Below are positions 43,446 to 52,322 of a stretch of DNA of 64,000 nucleotides, in pieces. The DNA is taken from assembly GCF_030719035.1 (NCBI RefSeq), contig NZ_CP132203.1, positions 1,798,001 through 1,862,000 on the forward strand, given 5' to 3'. Numbering within the stretch: position 1 is the stretch's first letter; each line of letters opens with the position of its first letter. The translations under genes and the position numbers were made by a program. Below the pieces are notes generated by a model that saw only the letters and a program-made list of their open reading frames with translations, did no database searches and was not told where the DNA came from. The DNA is from Hahella sp. HNIBRBA332. Its GTDB lineage: Bacteria; Pseudomonadota; Gammaproteobacteria; Pseudomonadales; Oleiphilaceae.

Positions 43446-44009
43446 ATGACGCCAAGAGTTGCGAAGAACTTTTTAACCATTACATGCCTCTGGAACGCGG
43501 AGCGAAGGGCCAGAGAGTGTTCGGCGACGCATGTGGTGTCTTTGCTGGACCCGGATCTGGATAGCCGCAGCGTTCCCGATTTATCGGGGGTTGTCAGGGA
43601 GCACCACATACTCCGGTTATATGATCAGGAGAGAGCGGGGGAGACTCAGCATTTCGACGCTCTGATTGCCGATGCATTGGCTAGATTAAAGCCTGTGACG
43701 GAGAACCCTGAAAACCGGCTGGTCATACACTGCCATGCAGGGGTAAGTCGATCCACCGCCTTAGGGTACGGAGTGCTTTCGCTACTTCACGGAGAAGGAA
43801 AGGAAGCGGACGCTTTCAACGATCTAACCAATATCACCTGTAAGCCCTGGCCTAACCGGCGCATAGTCGAAGTCATTGACAGTCTGCTGGGGCGCGACGG
43901 ACGAATGCTCAGCCCTCTGGATGCATACCGGAGTCAGCACCCCTTCAGGTTGCAGAGCTACCGGCGTCTCAATAAAAAACGCGGGATTGTTTCCCGCGTA
44001 GAACGTTGA
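43446..44009 (+). CDS. Dual-specificity / tyrosine phosphatase-like protein
   Basis: 187 residues. The Cx5R signature is HCHAGVSRST with Cys96 and Arg102, in the usual place for a small cysteine phosphatase. A conserved CKPWPNRRIVEVIDSLLG follows. Such enzymes act on phosphoproteins or on phosphorylated metabolites; in the octosyl acid pathway (NikO/NikL, PolA/PolJ) a phosphatase works with a MurA-like enzyme, a suggestive parallel. It is the last gene of the cluster. Confidence 0.85.
   Translation: MTPRVAKNFLTITCLWNAERRARECSATHVVSLLDPDLDSRSVPDLSGVVREHHILRLYDQERAGETQHFDALIADALARLKPVTENPENRLVIHCHAGVSRSTALGYGVLSLLHGEGKEADAFNDLTNITCKPWPNRRIVEVIDSLLGRDGRMLSPLDAYRSQHPFRLQSYRRLNKKRGIVSRVER
43974..43998 (-). 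terminator. Terminator-like hairpin, minus strand, overlapping the phosphatase 3' end
   Basis: CGCGGGA / TCCCGCG with a TTGTT-type loop (43980-43998); read on the minus strand it is followed by six T. It lies inside the last codons of the phosphatase gene and would stop transcripts coming from the LysR side. Confidence 0.5.
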
Positions 44010-44046
44010 TGTCTGCGAGATATCGATAATCAAATGAGCCGAAAAC

Positions 44047-44076
44047 GACAGGGCCGGGCGTATGTCAGGTCCTGTC
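44047..44076. repeat. Dispersed palindrome, family 2, copy 3
   Basis: GACAGGGCC, 12 bases, GGTCCTGTC: 8 of 9 positions paired, followed by ttccgctgcttat as at 12 kb. It lies directly before the exonuclease remnant. Confidence 0.6.
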
Positions 44077-44098
44077 TTCCGCTGCTTATTTCCCCTGG

Positions 44099-44527
44099 TT
44101 GCTCCAAGTGCTGTCGCGTTATTCCAGGGGCCAGCCCAGGCCTTGGTGGAAACACACTGAATTTTTATCGCCCAACGGTGGCATGGTGATTGGAACGCTG
44201 CATTCTAATGCTGGTGGAAGTGGTCAGTTTGACGCCACAACGGCGATGTCTCTGATTAACAGTATTGGCGAAAATACTTTTATTGTCGGAGGCGACTTCA
44301 ACTGTCAGCCATCTGAACTACCCAGTGGTATGACCAGAACCGTCCAGATAGGAACAGCGTCGAGAGGCTTTAAAGTCTACCCGTCCAGCTGCGGTAAGGT
44401 TACGCACCCTGGCTCTGGCAAAGAACTTGATTTTTTTCTGCGCAGCGAGAGTGTTTCCACCAAGAATACAGAACGACACCATGAGCAAGGCGGAGATCAT
44501 TATCCAGTTGTCACTGAAGTCAGTTAG
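44099..44527 (+). pseudogene. Endonuclease/exonuclease/phosphatase (CdtB-like) C-terminal remnant
   Basis: 142 residues from TTG with no good ribosome site. It keeps the second half of the EEP fold: MVIGTLHSNAGGSG, FIVGGDFNCQPSEL (the Asp/Asn metal site), ELDFFLRS and GGDHYPVV (catalytic Asp-His). The N-terminal half with the metal-binding Glu is gone, and an in-frame stop stands at 44027. CdtB-type toxins and many nucleases share this pattern, so the original function is open. The cut lies at a family 2 repeat. Confidence 0.65.
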
Positions 44528-44589
44528 CTGATTTGATACTCAGAAATGGAGTTTTCGGCTGGGGCGTCAATCCCGGCCACATTCCAGTC

Positions 44590-45456
44590 TTAAAAATCCA
44601 GACTCCTGAAATAGCTGACAAGCTGCTCCACAACGATTCGTATGCGTTCGGTCTTTTTTAAATCCGGATGGCTCAAGACCCACATGTCGCTGGTTTTTCC
44701 GGGCGCAAATTCCGCTAACTCGACCAGTCCGCTGCGGCGTTGATCCACTGGCAGAAATGCAATGCCGTGTCCGCTTTCTGCGCAATAGGACATGGCGGTC
44801 AGTTCGTTGCATCTTGCCACGATGGAGGTCGCATGATTCTTCTCAAGCCAAGTGAACGCCGGCAGGCTGAGCATGCTCCCCGAGGCGCCAATAAGAGGAT
44901 AGTTCGCCAGGGTTTCTAATGTTGGCGACTGTTTAAAGCGCTCCATAAATGACTCAGCGACAAACATCGCCCAGGGAATCGACGCGACTTTACGGCCAAT
45001 CAAATGATCCGGCGGCGAGCTGGTCGCTCTAACGGCAATATCGGCGACGCGTGAATTCAAATTGAACTCATCGTTACTGGAGAGTATCTCGAAAGTGATG
45101 TCGGGATAGTCTCGCGCAAGCGGTCGCAATGCCTCCGGCAGGTAACGGTTTGCAATGTTGAAGGGCGCGGTAATCTTCACAACGCCGCTAGGTTGAAATT
45201 CCCTGCCGACAATTTGGCGTTCGATCTGCTCCGCGCCATCGCGCATGCGGTTGGCGAACACGAGCATCTTCTCCGCCAACGGTGTTGCGACATAGCCTTT
45301 TGAGCCGCGTTCGAACAACTTCCCGCCGACCTCGTTTTCCAGAGACTCCATGCGTCTAAACACAGTTGTGTAGTTGACGCCCAGTTCTTTCGCCGCCCCG
45401 GACATAGACCCTTTATGGGCCACAAGGGCGAGTATTTTCAGAGAATTCCAGTCCAT
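44590..45456 (-). CDS. LysR-type transcriptional regulator
   Basis: 288 residues. N-terminal winged helix (LKILALVAHKGSMSGAAKEL ... TTVFRRMESLE), then a ligand-binding domain starting near residue 90 (VVKITAPFNIANRYLPEALR). It is divergent from the DoxX-GST pair with a 100-base gap between starts, the usual arrangement for a regulator of the neighbouring operon. Effector unknown; DoxX/GST partners suggest electrophile or redox stress. Confidence 0.93.
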   Translation of the reverse strand: MDWNSLKILALVAHKGSMSGAAKELGVNYTTVFRRMESLENEVGGKLFERGSKGYVATPLAEKMLVFANRMRDGAEQIERQIVGREFQPSGVVKITAPFNIANRYLPEALRPLARDYPDITFEILSSNDEFNLNSRVADIAVRATSSPPDHLIGRKVASIPWAMFVAESFMERFKQSPTLETLANYPLIGASGSMLSLPAFTWLEKNHATSIVARCNELTAMSYCAESGHGIAFLPVDQRRSGLVELAEFAPGKTSDMWVLSHPDLKKTERIRIVVEQLVSYFRSLDF

Positions 45457-45557
45457 GACTAATGCATATATGCAATTGAGAATTTCAAAAATTACAACTA
45501 CGAACGCATTGATGCAATCAATAAAATGAAAACATCACTATTCACTTGGAGACTCCC

Positions 45558-45956
45558 ATGACTATTTCCCGAAACTATGAACTGGCGGCGTTGATACTGC
45601 GCGTGACGCTCGGCGTGGTGTTGATCGCTCATAGCCTGTATTTAAAACTGGTCGTCTTTACACTGCCGGGCACGGCTGAATTCTTCAGCTCAATCGGCCT
45701 GCCTGCATTTCTCGCCTACCTCGTTTTCTTCGTGGAGGCGGTGTCCGGGATTGCGCTCATTATTGGTTTTCATAGCCAGATCGCCGCCGTCATGGTTGCG
45801 CCAGTATTGCTAGGCGCGACCTGGGCGCACTGGGACGCGGGATGGTTGTTTGCAAATGAGGGCGGCGGCTGGGAATACCCACTGGTTTTGGTCTTGATGG
45901 CGGTTACCCAGGTTTTCTTAGGCAATGGGCGTTACGCCATCACCAAGGAGGCCTGA
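45558..45956 (+). CDS. DoxX-family membrane protein
   Basis: 132 residues from ATG 45558 (TTGGAGA upstream; an ATG 12 bases earlier is less likely). Four hydrophobic segments in the DoxX pattern: LILRVTLGVVLIAHSLYLKL, LAYLVFFVEAVSGIALIIGF, AAVMVAPVLLGATWAHW and LVLVLMAVTQVFLG. DoxX proteins are small inner membrane proteins linked to thiol and redox stress. It is 1 base before the GST gene, so one operon. Confidence 0.9.
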   Translation: MTISRNYELAALILRVTLGVVLIAHSLYLKLVVFTLPGTAEFFSSIGLPAFLAYLVFFVEAVSGIALIIGFHSQIAAVMVAPVLLGATWAHWDAGWLFANEGGGWEYPLVLVLMAVTQVFLGNGRYAITKEA

Positions 45957-45957
45957 A

Positions 45958-46638
45958 ATGAGTATCGGAGCTATTGAACTGGTCAGTTTTAAGTTATGTC
46001 CTTACGTGCAGCGCTCTGTGATTACGCTGCTGGAAAAAGGCGTTGCGTTTAAACGTACGGCTATCGATCTGGCGAACAAACCAGGCTGGTTTCTGGCGCT
46101 TTCTCCCACAGGGAAAGTCCCCTTACTTGTGATTGATAACAAGGACGTTATTTTCGAATCGGCGGTGATTTGCGAATACCTCGATGAAGTCACGGAAGGA
46201 AGTCTGCTCCCGGCGGACCCGAAATTACGGGCATTTCATCGGTCATGGATCGAGTTTGGCTCGCAAACCTTGGATGCGATCGGCAGGTATTATTCCGCCC
46301 AAGACAAGGAAAGTTTCCGCAGTGCGGAAGAACTGCTTCGGCGTCGGTTTGAACGGCTGGAAGAAGTGGGTGTCGGTCCTTACTTTTCGGGCGCCGATTT
46401 CATGATTGCGGACGCTGTTTATGCGCCGGTCTTTCGCTATTTCGATGTGTTTAACTCTTTAATCAAAATCGATCTGTTTAAGGGACTGGCGAAAGTCGAA
46501 GCCTGGCGCCGGCAGATGGCGGCCAGACAGTCTGTCATCGACGCGGTGGATGCGGACTTCGCGCAGGCGTTGATAGCCTTTGTCATTCGCAAACAGAGTT
46601 ATCTCTCGCATCTGCTGCAAGCTGGGGCGAAGGGATAG
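45958..46638 (+). CDS. Glutathione S-transferase family protein
   Basis: 226 residues from ATG 45958 with GGAGG 8 bases before. The N-terminal thioredoxin-like domain has CPYVQRSVITLLEKG with a Cys near residue 13, GKVPLLVID and the glutathione contact ESAVICEYLDE. The C-terminal helical domain has PYFSGADFMIADAVYAPVF. Likely an omega- or stringent-starvation-like GST that conjugates or reduces small thiols. Operon with DoxX under the divergent LysR gene. Confidence 0.92.
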   Translation: MSIGAIELVSFKLCPYVQRSVITLLEKGVAFKRTAIDLANKPGWFLALSPTGKVPLLVIDNKDVIFESAVICEYLDEVTEGSLLPADPKLRAFHRSWIEFGSQTLDAIGRYYSAQDKESFRSAEELLRRRFERLEEVGVGPYFSGADFMIADAVYAPVFRYFDVFNSLIKIDLFKGLAKVEAWRRQMAARQSVIDAVDADFAQALIAFVIRKQSYLSHLLQAGAKG

Positions 46639-46655
46639 CTTTTTTCAGAGGTTCC

Positions 46656-47516
46656 CTAATTGTCTGCAATCGACAAGGCTTGCGCTTGTCCTTTGCCTCT
46701 GGGTATCACCAGTGGCGTATGGCTCACGGGGTCTTCTATGATCAGGCTGGATAAGCCGAAGACCTCCTCCACCAAGGCTTCAGAAATGATGCTGGCGGGC
46801 GGACCCTCCGCGATGATGGCCCCGTCGCGCATGGCGATGAGGTGAGTGGCGTAGCGGCAGGCGTGGTTGAGGTCGTGCAGCACCGCGATGAGGGTGCGGT
46901 TATCTCTGCGGTTCAGGGTGCGAAACAGCTCCAGCAATTCGATTTGATGGGTGATATCCAGATAAGTGGTGGGTTCGTCCAGCAGCAGGAGTGACGTCTG
47001 CTGAGCCAGGGCCATGGCGACCCAGACGCGCTGTCGCTGGCCGCCGGAAAGTTCGTCCACCATGCGGTCGGCCAAGCCTTCGACGCTGGTGCTTATCATG
47101 GCTGCGTTTACGGCGCTTTCATCCTCCCGGCTCCAGCGGCGAAAGGCGCTTTGATGAGGATAGCGGCCGCGCGCCACCAGATCCCGCACACGGATGCCCT
47201 CCGGCGTGTTGGCGCTTTGCGGCAGAAGCCCCACCTGACGCGCAACCAGTTTGGCGGGATAGCGATGGATGTCCTGACCGTTCAGCAATACCTCGCCCGA
47301 GACGGGCTTCAGCAGGCGGCACAGACTGCGCAGCAACGTAGACTTGCCGCATCCATTGGGGCCCACGATCACAGTAAAAGATCTATCTGGAATCGCTACA
47401 TTGAGATTTTCACTGATTATGCGCTGCTCATATCCCACCGTCAGCCCTTGCGTTCGCAAGCGCGGCGGCTGGCGTTGCGGCGGTTCGATATACAGAGGGG
47501 TAGGCTGTTGCGTCAT
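46656..47516 (-). CDS. fepC: Ferric siderophore ABC transporter ATPase (FepC-like)
   Basis: 286 residues. Walker A GPNGCGKST, Q-loop LLPQ, signature LSGGQRQR, Walker B LLLDEPTTYLDI and H-loop VLHD. It powers import of the ferric siderophore through the inner membrane permease. The start overlaps the stop of the permease gene upstream by 4 bases (ATGA). Last gene of the fepD-fepG-fepC operon. Confidence 0.97.
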   Translation of the reverse strand: MTQQPTPLYIEPPQRQPPRLRTQGLTVGYEQRIISENLNVAIPDRSFTVIVGPNGCGKSTLLRSLCRLLKPVSGEVLLNGQDIHRYPAKLVARQVGLLPQSANTPEGIRVRDLVARGRYPHQSAFRRWSREDESAVNAAMISTSVEGLADRMVDELSGGQRQRVWVAMALAQQTSLLLLDEPTTYLDITHQIELLELFRTLNRRDNRTLIAVLHDLNHACRYATHLIAMRDGAIIAEGPPASIISEALVEEVFGLSSLIIEDPVSHTPLVIPRGKGQAQALSIADN

Positions 47517-48562
47517 GAGGTTTTCCGCTGTGAGTCGTTGATAAGCAGCCAGGCCAGATAGACGCCGCCGATGCAGATGGTGACGACGCCGACCGGCAAC
47601 TGACTGGGGGCGAACAGGTGGTGTGCGATCTGGTCCGCGGCAAGGAGCAACAAGGCGCCCATCCAGGCGGAGTTCAGCAGACTGACGCCATCGGCGGCCA
47701 GCAAGCGGCGGGTGATCTGCGGCGCCGCCAACGCAATAAAACTGATAGGGCCAGTGGCGGCGGTGGCGGCGGCGGTCAGTGACACCGCCAGAATCATGAG
47801 CGTCAGGCGTGAGCGGTTAACTGCAACGCCCAGCGCCTGAGCGGCGTCGTCCCCCATGGCCAGCAGGCGCAGGCGTCTTTGCAGAGGGACCGCGGCGGCG
47901 ATGGCCAGCAGACAAAAAATCAGCGATGGCGACGCTTTGCTCCAGGTGAGGCCATTCAACGAACCCGCTCCCCACAGGGCGGCGGACATCGCAGCTTCCA
48001 GACTGGCGCTGATCATCATCCAGGTGTTAAACGCATTGAGCAGGGCGCTGACTGCAATGCCGACAATGATCAATCTGAATCCCTGGGCGCGCCCTTTCCG
48101 CCAGGCGAGCGCATACACCAGCAGCGCCGTCGTCAACCCGCCCAATAACGCCCCGGCGGCAGTCGCATAATAACCACCGTGGAAGACGGCGATCACCAGC
48201 AGTGCGCCGCTGTAGGCGCCAGTATTGAAGCCGACCACGTCAGGACTGCCCAAAGGGTTACGGAGTAACGATTGAAATATCGCCCCACTGACCCCCAGCG
48301 CAGCGCCGAGAATCAACGCCGCCGTGATGCGGGGCAGTCGCCATTGGGTCACGACAATTTGCGCCTGTTCCGGGCCTGCGCCGAACAGTGCGTTCACGAC
48401 GTCGCTGAAAGGCAGCGTCAGCGTTCCCCAACCCAAAGCGGTTAAACCCAGTCCCAAACAGATAATGCAAAGCATGCATCCCAAACCCAGCGCCCATTTA
48501 TGGATGGGGAGGCTGAAGGGGGCGTCCATTCCGCCAACGAGAAAATAGTCGGCGCGATTCAC
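47513..48562 (-). CDS. fepG: Ferric siderophore ABC permease (FepG-like)
   Basis: 349 residues from GTG 48562. This start is chosen because AGGGAGG lies 7 bases before it and it overlaps the fepD stop (TAGTG); ATG 48529 is an alternative with a weak site. FecCD-family membrane protein with about ten segments; family motifs QSLLRNPLGSPDVVGFNTGA near 100 and ATGPISFIALAAPQITRRL near 255. Forms the channel together with the FepD-like protein. Confidence 0.95.
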   Translation of the reverse strand: MNRADYFLVGGMDAPFSLPIHKWALGLGCMLCIICLGLGLTALGWGTLTLPFSDVVNALFGAGPEQAQIVVTQWRLPRITAALILGAALGVSGAIFQSLLRNPLGSPDVVGFNTGAYSGALLVIAVFHGGYYATAAGALLGGLTTALLVYALAWRKGRAQGFRLIIVGIAVSALLNAFNTWMMISASLEAAMSAALWGAGSLNGLTWSKASPSLIFCLLAIAAAVPLQRRLRLLAMGDDAAQALGVAVNRSRLTLMILAVSLTAAATAATGPISFIALAAPQITRRLLAADGVSLLNSAWMGALLLLAADQIAHHLFAPSQLPVGVVTICIGGVYLAWLLINDSQRKTS

Positions 48563-49611
48563 TACGCGCCTCCCTGATGGCGTCGCGCCAGCCAGATCAG
48601 TATTGGCGCGCCGAGAAAGGCGGTGACAATAGAGACGCGCAGTTCGCCTGGGGCGAGGAAGCGTCCCAGGATATCCGCTGACAGCAGTAAACAGGGGGAG
48701 AGGGTCAGGGTCAGCAGGATGATCCAGCGCTGATCGGCGCCCATCAACCAGCGCGCGATATGGGGAATCATCAGGCCCACGAAAGCAATAGGGCCCGTCG
48801 CCGCGGTGGCGCCTCCGCACAGCAAGGTGATCGCCAGGATGGACAGGCCCTGCACCCATTGTGGCTTCGCGCCCAGCGCTACCGCCAGATCTTCACCCAT
48901 GGCGATGGCGTTAAGCGGCGTCGCCAGGAACAGCGCCAGGAGAATCCCGGCAACGATGACCGGAGCGACCCACAATACTGGCTCCAGACTGCGCACGTTC
49001 AATGAGCCCGCGCTCCAATAACGCATGGTGTCGAAGACGGAGGGATGTAGCAGGGTGACCGCGGATGCGGCGCCAGCCATGACTGCGCCAATGGCGACCC
49101 CCGCCAGCACGAAACGCAATGGGTCCATGCGCGTCGCTCCGTAATAACCGGCGAAGAACACCAACACCGTGGTGAGCAAGGCCCCTAGCGACGCCAGTCC
49201 GAGATATCCCACTTGTGAATGAACGCCGAAAAACGCCACCCCGAGAACCATCGCCAGGCCAGCGCCGGCGTTGACGCCAAGTATGCCAGGTTCCGCCAGA
49301 GGGTTGCGGGTTAATGCCTGGATCAACGCCCCGGAAGCCCCCAAGGCGGCTCCGGCCAACAAACCCAATAGCGTACGAGGTAAGCGGCTTTCCAGAATGA
49401 TGGTGGCGTCAGGACCGCTGGCGTCGCCAGACAGGCTGTCCACCACGGTGGCGAAGGGAATCGCCTTCGCTCCCAGAATCAGACTGAGTGCGGCGATCAG
49501 ACTCAACAGCGCCAGACTGACCAGAAAAATAGCCCAACCTGTCCTTCCTGAGTCACGTCGACGAACAGGCAGGGAGGAATTGGAGGAGGGGGAGAGAGTA
49601 GCGCCGCTCAA
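48562..49611 (-). CDS. fepD: Ferric siderophore ABC permease (FepD-like)
   Basis: 349 residues, FecCD family. Motifs ALTRNPLAEPGILGVNAGAG near 100 and ATGPIAFVGLMIPHIARWL near 270. First gene of the importer operon, divergent from the EntS-type exporter with a Fur box between them. Confidence 0.96.
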   Translation of the reverse strand: MSGATLSPSSNSSLPVRRRDSGRTGWAIFLVSLALLSLIAALSLILGAKAIPFATVVDSLSGDASGPDATIILESRLPRTLLGLLAGAALGASGALIQALTRNPLAEPGILGVNAGAGLAMVLGVAFFGVHSQVGYLGLASLGALLTTVLVFFAGYYGATRMDPLRFVLAGVAIGAVMAGAASAVTLLHPSVFDTMRYWSAGSLNVRSLEPVLWVAPVIVAGILLALFLATPLNAIAMGEDLAVALGAKPQWVQGLSILAITLLCGGATAATGPIAFVGLMIPHIARWLMGADQRWIILLTLTLSPCLLLSADILGRFLAPGELRVSIVTAFLGAPILIWLARRHQGGA

Positions 49612-49626
49612 AATATCACTTAATGC

Positions 49627-49645
49627 AAATGAGAATGATTTGTAT
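49627..49645. promoter_or_regulatory. Fur box between fepD and entS
   Basis: AAATGAGAATGATTTGTAT lies 16 bases upstream of the fepD start and about 110 before entS. Core TGAGAATGATTTGTA fits the 7-1-7 Fur pattern with the left arm almost complete. It should control both divergent transcripts. Confidence 0.82.
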
Positions 49646-49755
49646 TAACGATTGGTATACTATCATGCTGCGCCACCGGGTAAAACCATTCCTGCGCAAT
49701 CCTGCGAATAGAGGCAGGGAACTCACTTCTATTCATCAATTCATTGGCTGGTGTA

Positions 49756-51042
49756 ATGAGCAAATCATCTATTTTTGTGGACTTCAGTCTGCTCAAAAAC
49801 AACGCGCACTTTCGCGCCGTTTTCGTGGCGCGAATGATGTCGGTATTCGCCCTTGGCATTCTCACGGTCGCCGTTCCGGTGCAGATACACGAGCTTACCG
49901 GCTCAACGCTGCAAGTCGGCTTAGCTATGGCGCTAGACAGCGTCGGCATGTTTGTCGGTCTAATGTGCGGTGGTGTATTGGCGGATCGCTTCGACCGCCG
50001 CAAGTTGATTCTGACGGCGCGCTTTCTGTGTGGCGTCGGGTTTCTCGCCCTGGCGTTAAACAGTTTCGTAGCGGAGCCGTCGCTGCTGGCGTTATATATC
50101 GTTTCCGCCTGGGACGGCTTTTTCGGCGCCATGGGCGTCACGGCGCTGATGGCTTCGATTCCAACCCTGGTGGGCCGTGAAAACCTGGCCGCCGCCGGGG
50201 CTTTGAGCATGCTTACCGTGCGCTTTGGCGCGGTGATGTCTCCAGCGGTGGGCGGTCTGATTATCGTCTCCGCCGACGTGAGCTGGAACTACCTGCTGGC
50301 GGGCGTCGGCACTGTGGCGACCTTGCTGCCTCTGGTGCGACTGCCTTCCTTGAAACCCGGGGATCATCCGCCAGGGCATCCTCTGCAAGCGTTACTGGAA
50401 GGCTTTCAATTTCTCTGTCGCCACAAAATAGTCGGCGCGGTGATAGTCGTGGGCGCGGCGCAAACAATGCTGAGCGCCATTCGCGTGCTGTTTCCCGCGC
50501 TGGCTGAAGAAGGCTATGGCGGCGGCGCCTTTGAAGTCGGGCTGATGTTCTCCGCTGTGCCTCTGGGCGCGATGCTCGGCGCCTTCACCAGTGGCTGGGT
50601 CGGCGGCTGGCGGCGCCCTGGCGCGTTGATGTTGGGCGCGATGAGCGCCTCGGCGTTGGCGGTGGCGTCGCTTGGCGTAGTGAGCCATATCTGGCTGGCT
50701 CTAGTGGCGTTGGCGCTGGTCGGCTATCTCGGGTCCATCACGTCTCTATTGCAGTTCATGCTGGTGCAAAGCCATACGCCAGATCACCTGCTGGGGCGGG
50801 TGAACAGCCTGTGGAGCGCTCAGGATGTGGTTGGCGACGGCGTTGGCGCGGTTGGACTGGGCGCGTTAGCGCGGGCGGTGACGCCGGTGCTGGGCGTCTT
50901 TTCCTTCGGCGTTGCGGTGGCGATGGCGGGGGCGGCGCTGACCTTGGGATTCAGCTCCTTGCGGACACTGCAATCCGGCGCGCCACCGGAAGAAACCAAT
51001 CCTATGTCTGGCTTTGCCGCAGAAAGCGAAGAACCGGCTTAA
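49756..51042 (+). CDS. entS: EntS-like MFS siderophore exporter
   Basis: 428 residues from ATG 49756. It follows E. coli EntS closely over its length: FRAVFVARMMSVFALGILTV, MFVGLMCGGVLADRFDRRK, WDGFFGAMGVTALMASIP, and LLGRVNSLWSAQDVVGDGVG near the end. Twelve hydrophobic segments. EntS moves enterobactin-type siderophores from cytoplasm to periplasm. Its place beside the Fep importer supports export of the NRPS product made at 12-21 kb. Confidence 0.95.
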   Translation: MSKSSIFVDFSLLKNNAHFRAVFVARMMSVFALGILTVAVPVQIHELTGSTLQVGLAMALDSVGMFVGLMCGGVLADRFDRRKLILTARFLCGVGFLALALNSFVAEPSLLALYIVSAWDGFFGAMGVTALMASIPTLVGRENLAAAGALSMLTVRFGAVMSPAVGGLIIVSADVSWNYLLAGVGTVATLLPLVRLPSLKPGDHPPGHPLQALLEGFQFLCRHKIVGAVIVVGAAQTMLSAIRVLFPALAEEGYGGGAFEVGLMFSAVPLGAMLGAFTSGWVGGWRRPGALMLGAMSASALAVASLGVVSHIWLALVALALVGYLGSITSLLQFMLVQSHTPDHLLGRVNSLWSAQDVVGDGVGAVGLGALARAVTPVLGVFSFGVAVAMAGAALTLGFSSLRTLQSGAPPEETNPMSGFAAESEEPA

Positions 51043-51122
51043 TGCCGGGACAACCCGCTGCGCTCAGTGATGATCTGGGTGCAGTGGGTGCAGTGGGTAT
51101 AGAAGCCAAATCCAGTTGGCTC

Positions 51123-52187
51123 TCAAGGATGCGTGATAAACGACGCATTGGCGTCGGCGACTGCCGCAGGCGTCTCAGGAAACAGGTCGGTCAGTCGCTG
51201 CAATAAATTGCTGGCGCTGTAGTAGTCCAGACGAAAGGTATCCAGCCCCACAGCGTACACCCGGTTGCTCTGGATAGCGGGCGTATGGGCGAGAAATTTA
51301 TCCTGGCTGATTTGCCGCACTCGATCTTCATTGGCGGAGAACAGCAGCATGGTGCGACCCTGTAAGCCGTCGGACAGATTTTCTCCGGCGAGCTGAACGA
51401 TGTCCTTACGGACGCCTTGACGAGTCCCACCTTGAATATGGGAGGGCGGCGTGGCGACGTCAAAGCCTAGCGCCTGCAACAGCCGCCCTTGCGCAGAGTC
51501 CGGCGTCCACAGGTTAGCGCCGGAGCCGTCTTCGTAATACACCAGTGCGGAGACCGGTTGCGGGGGCAGCTGTATGCGCGCTTTCACATCGGCGACCCTG
51601 GCGTTGAATTCATCGATGACCGACTGCGCCTGCTGCTCGCGGCCTGTCGCGGCGCCCAGCAGGGAGGTCAGCTGCTGCCAGCTCTTATCGTCGTAGTTGA
51701 GCACTAAAACAGGAGCGAACAAGCTGAGTTGCTCGTAAAGAGCGAGAGCGGAATCGCCGCCGGTTCCCGCCATGACAATCAAATCCGGCTGCGCCGCGAT
51801 GATGGCCTCGGCGTCCGGCGCGCCCTGATAGATCGGACGCACGCCGCGTCGACGGGCGATGTCGCCCCATTGGCGGAAAAAGCCCTGTGCATCGGCGACC
51901 TCGGTATTGGGCGAGGAGGCGCCGCTGGCCACCACGGGGGCGTCAATGGCCAACAGGACGCCTGTCAGGGTCACGCTGGTGGAAACAATACGCTGCGGCG
52001 CGTGCGTTATGGTGAGGTCGCCCTGCGGTGTGGACAGCGTTCTCGGCCAGGTCGACGCGTTTTGCACGGTGAGGGCGGGTGCGGCCTGTGCCGACGCGTT
52101 GGGAGCAGCGTCTCCGTCTGCGCCGCAGGCGGTTAGCAGGCTGGCGCATAGCGTCAGGAAAAGAAACAAAAAGCGATTGTGCGGCAT
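51123..52187 (-). CDS. fepB: Siderophore-binding periplasmic lipoprotein (FepB-like)
   Basis: 354 residues. Signal with lipobox LLTAC (Cys21). The mature part is a cluster-A binding protein: PQRIVSTSVTLTGVLLAID, QPDLIVMAG and a late RVYAVGLDTFRLDYYSASNL. It should collect the ferric siderophore in the periplasm and deliver it to FepDG. It is convergent with entS and divergent from the RND pump, sharing the Fur box at 52323. Confidence 0.94.
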   Translation of the reverse strand: MPHNRFLFLFLTLCASLLTACGADGDAAPNASAQAAPALTVQNASTWPRTLSTPQGDLTITHAPQRIVSTSVTLTGVLLAIDAPVVASGASSPNTEVADAQGFFRQWGDIARRRGVRPIYQGAPDAEAIIAAQPDLIVMAGTGGDSALALYEQLSLFAPVLVLNYDDKSWQQLTSLLGAATGREQQAQSVIDEFNARVADVKARIQLPPQPVSALVYYEDGSGANLWTPDSAQGRLLQALGFDVATPPSHIQGGTRQGVRKDIVQLAGENLSDGLQGRTMLLFSANEDRVRQISQDKFLAHTPAIQSNRVYAVGLDTFRLDYYSASNLLQRLTDLFPETPAAVADANASFITHP

Positions 52188-52322
52188 CGTGATATCTCTA
52201 CCCCATTTGGTGATTGATTTGGCCCTGAGTCGCCGCTGGCGCTGGCTTTATGTGGATCGTTGACGAAAAGCGGCGCTAACGCGTTGACAGGATGGCGGTC
52301 AGAACTCATATAATGTTAACGC

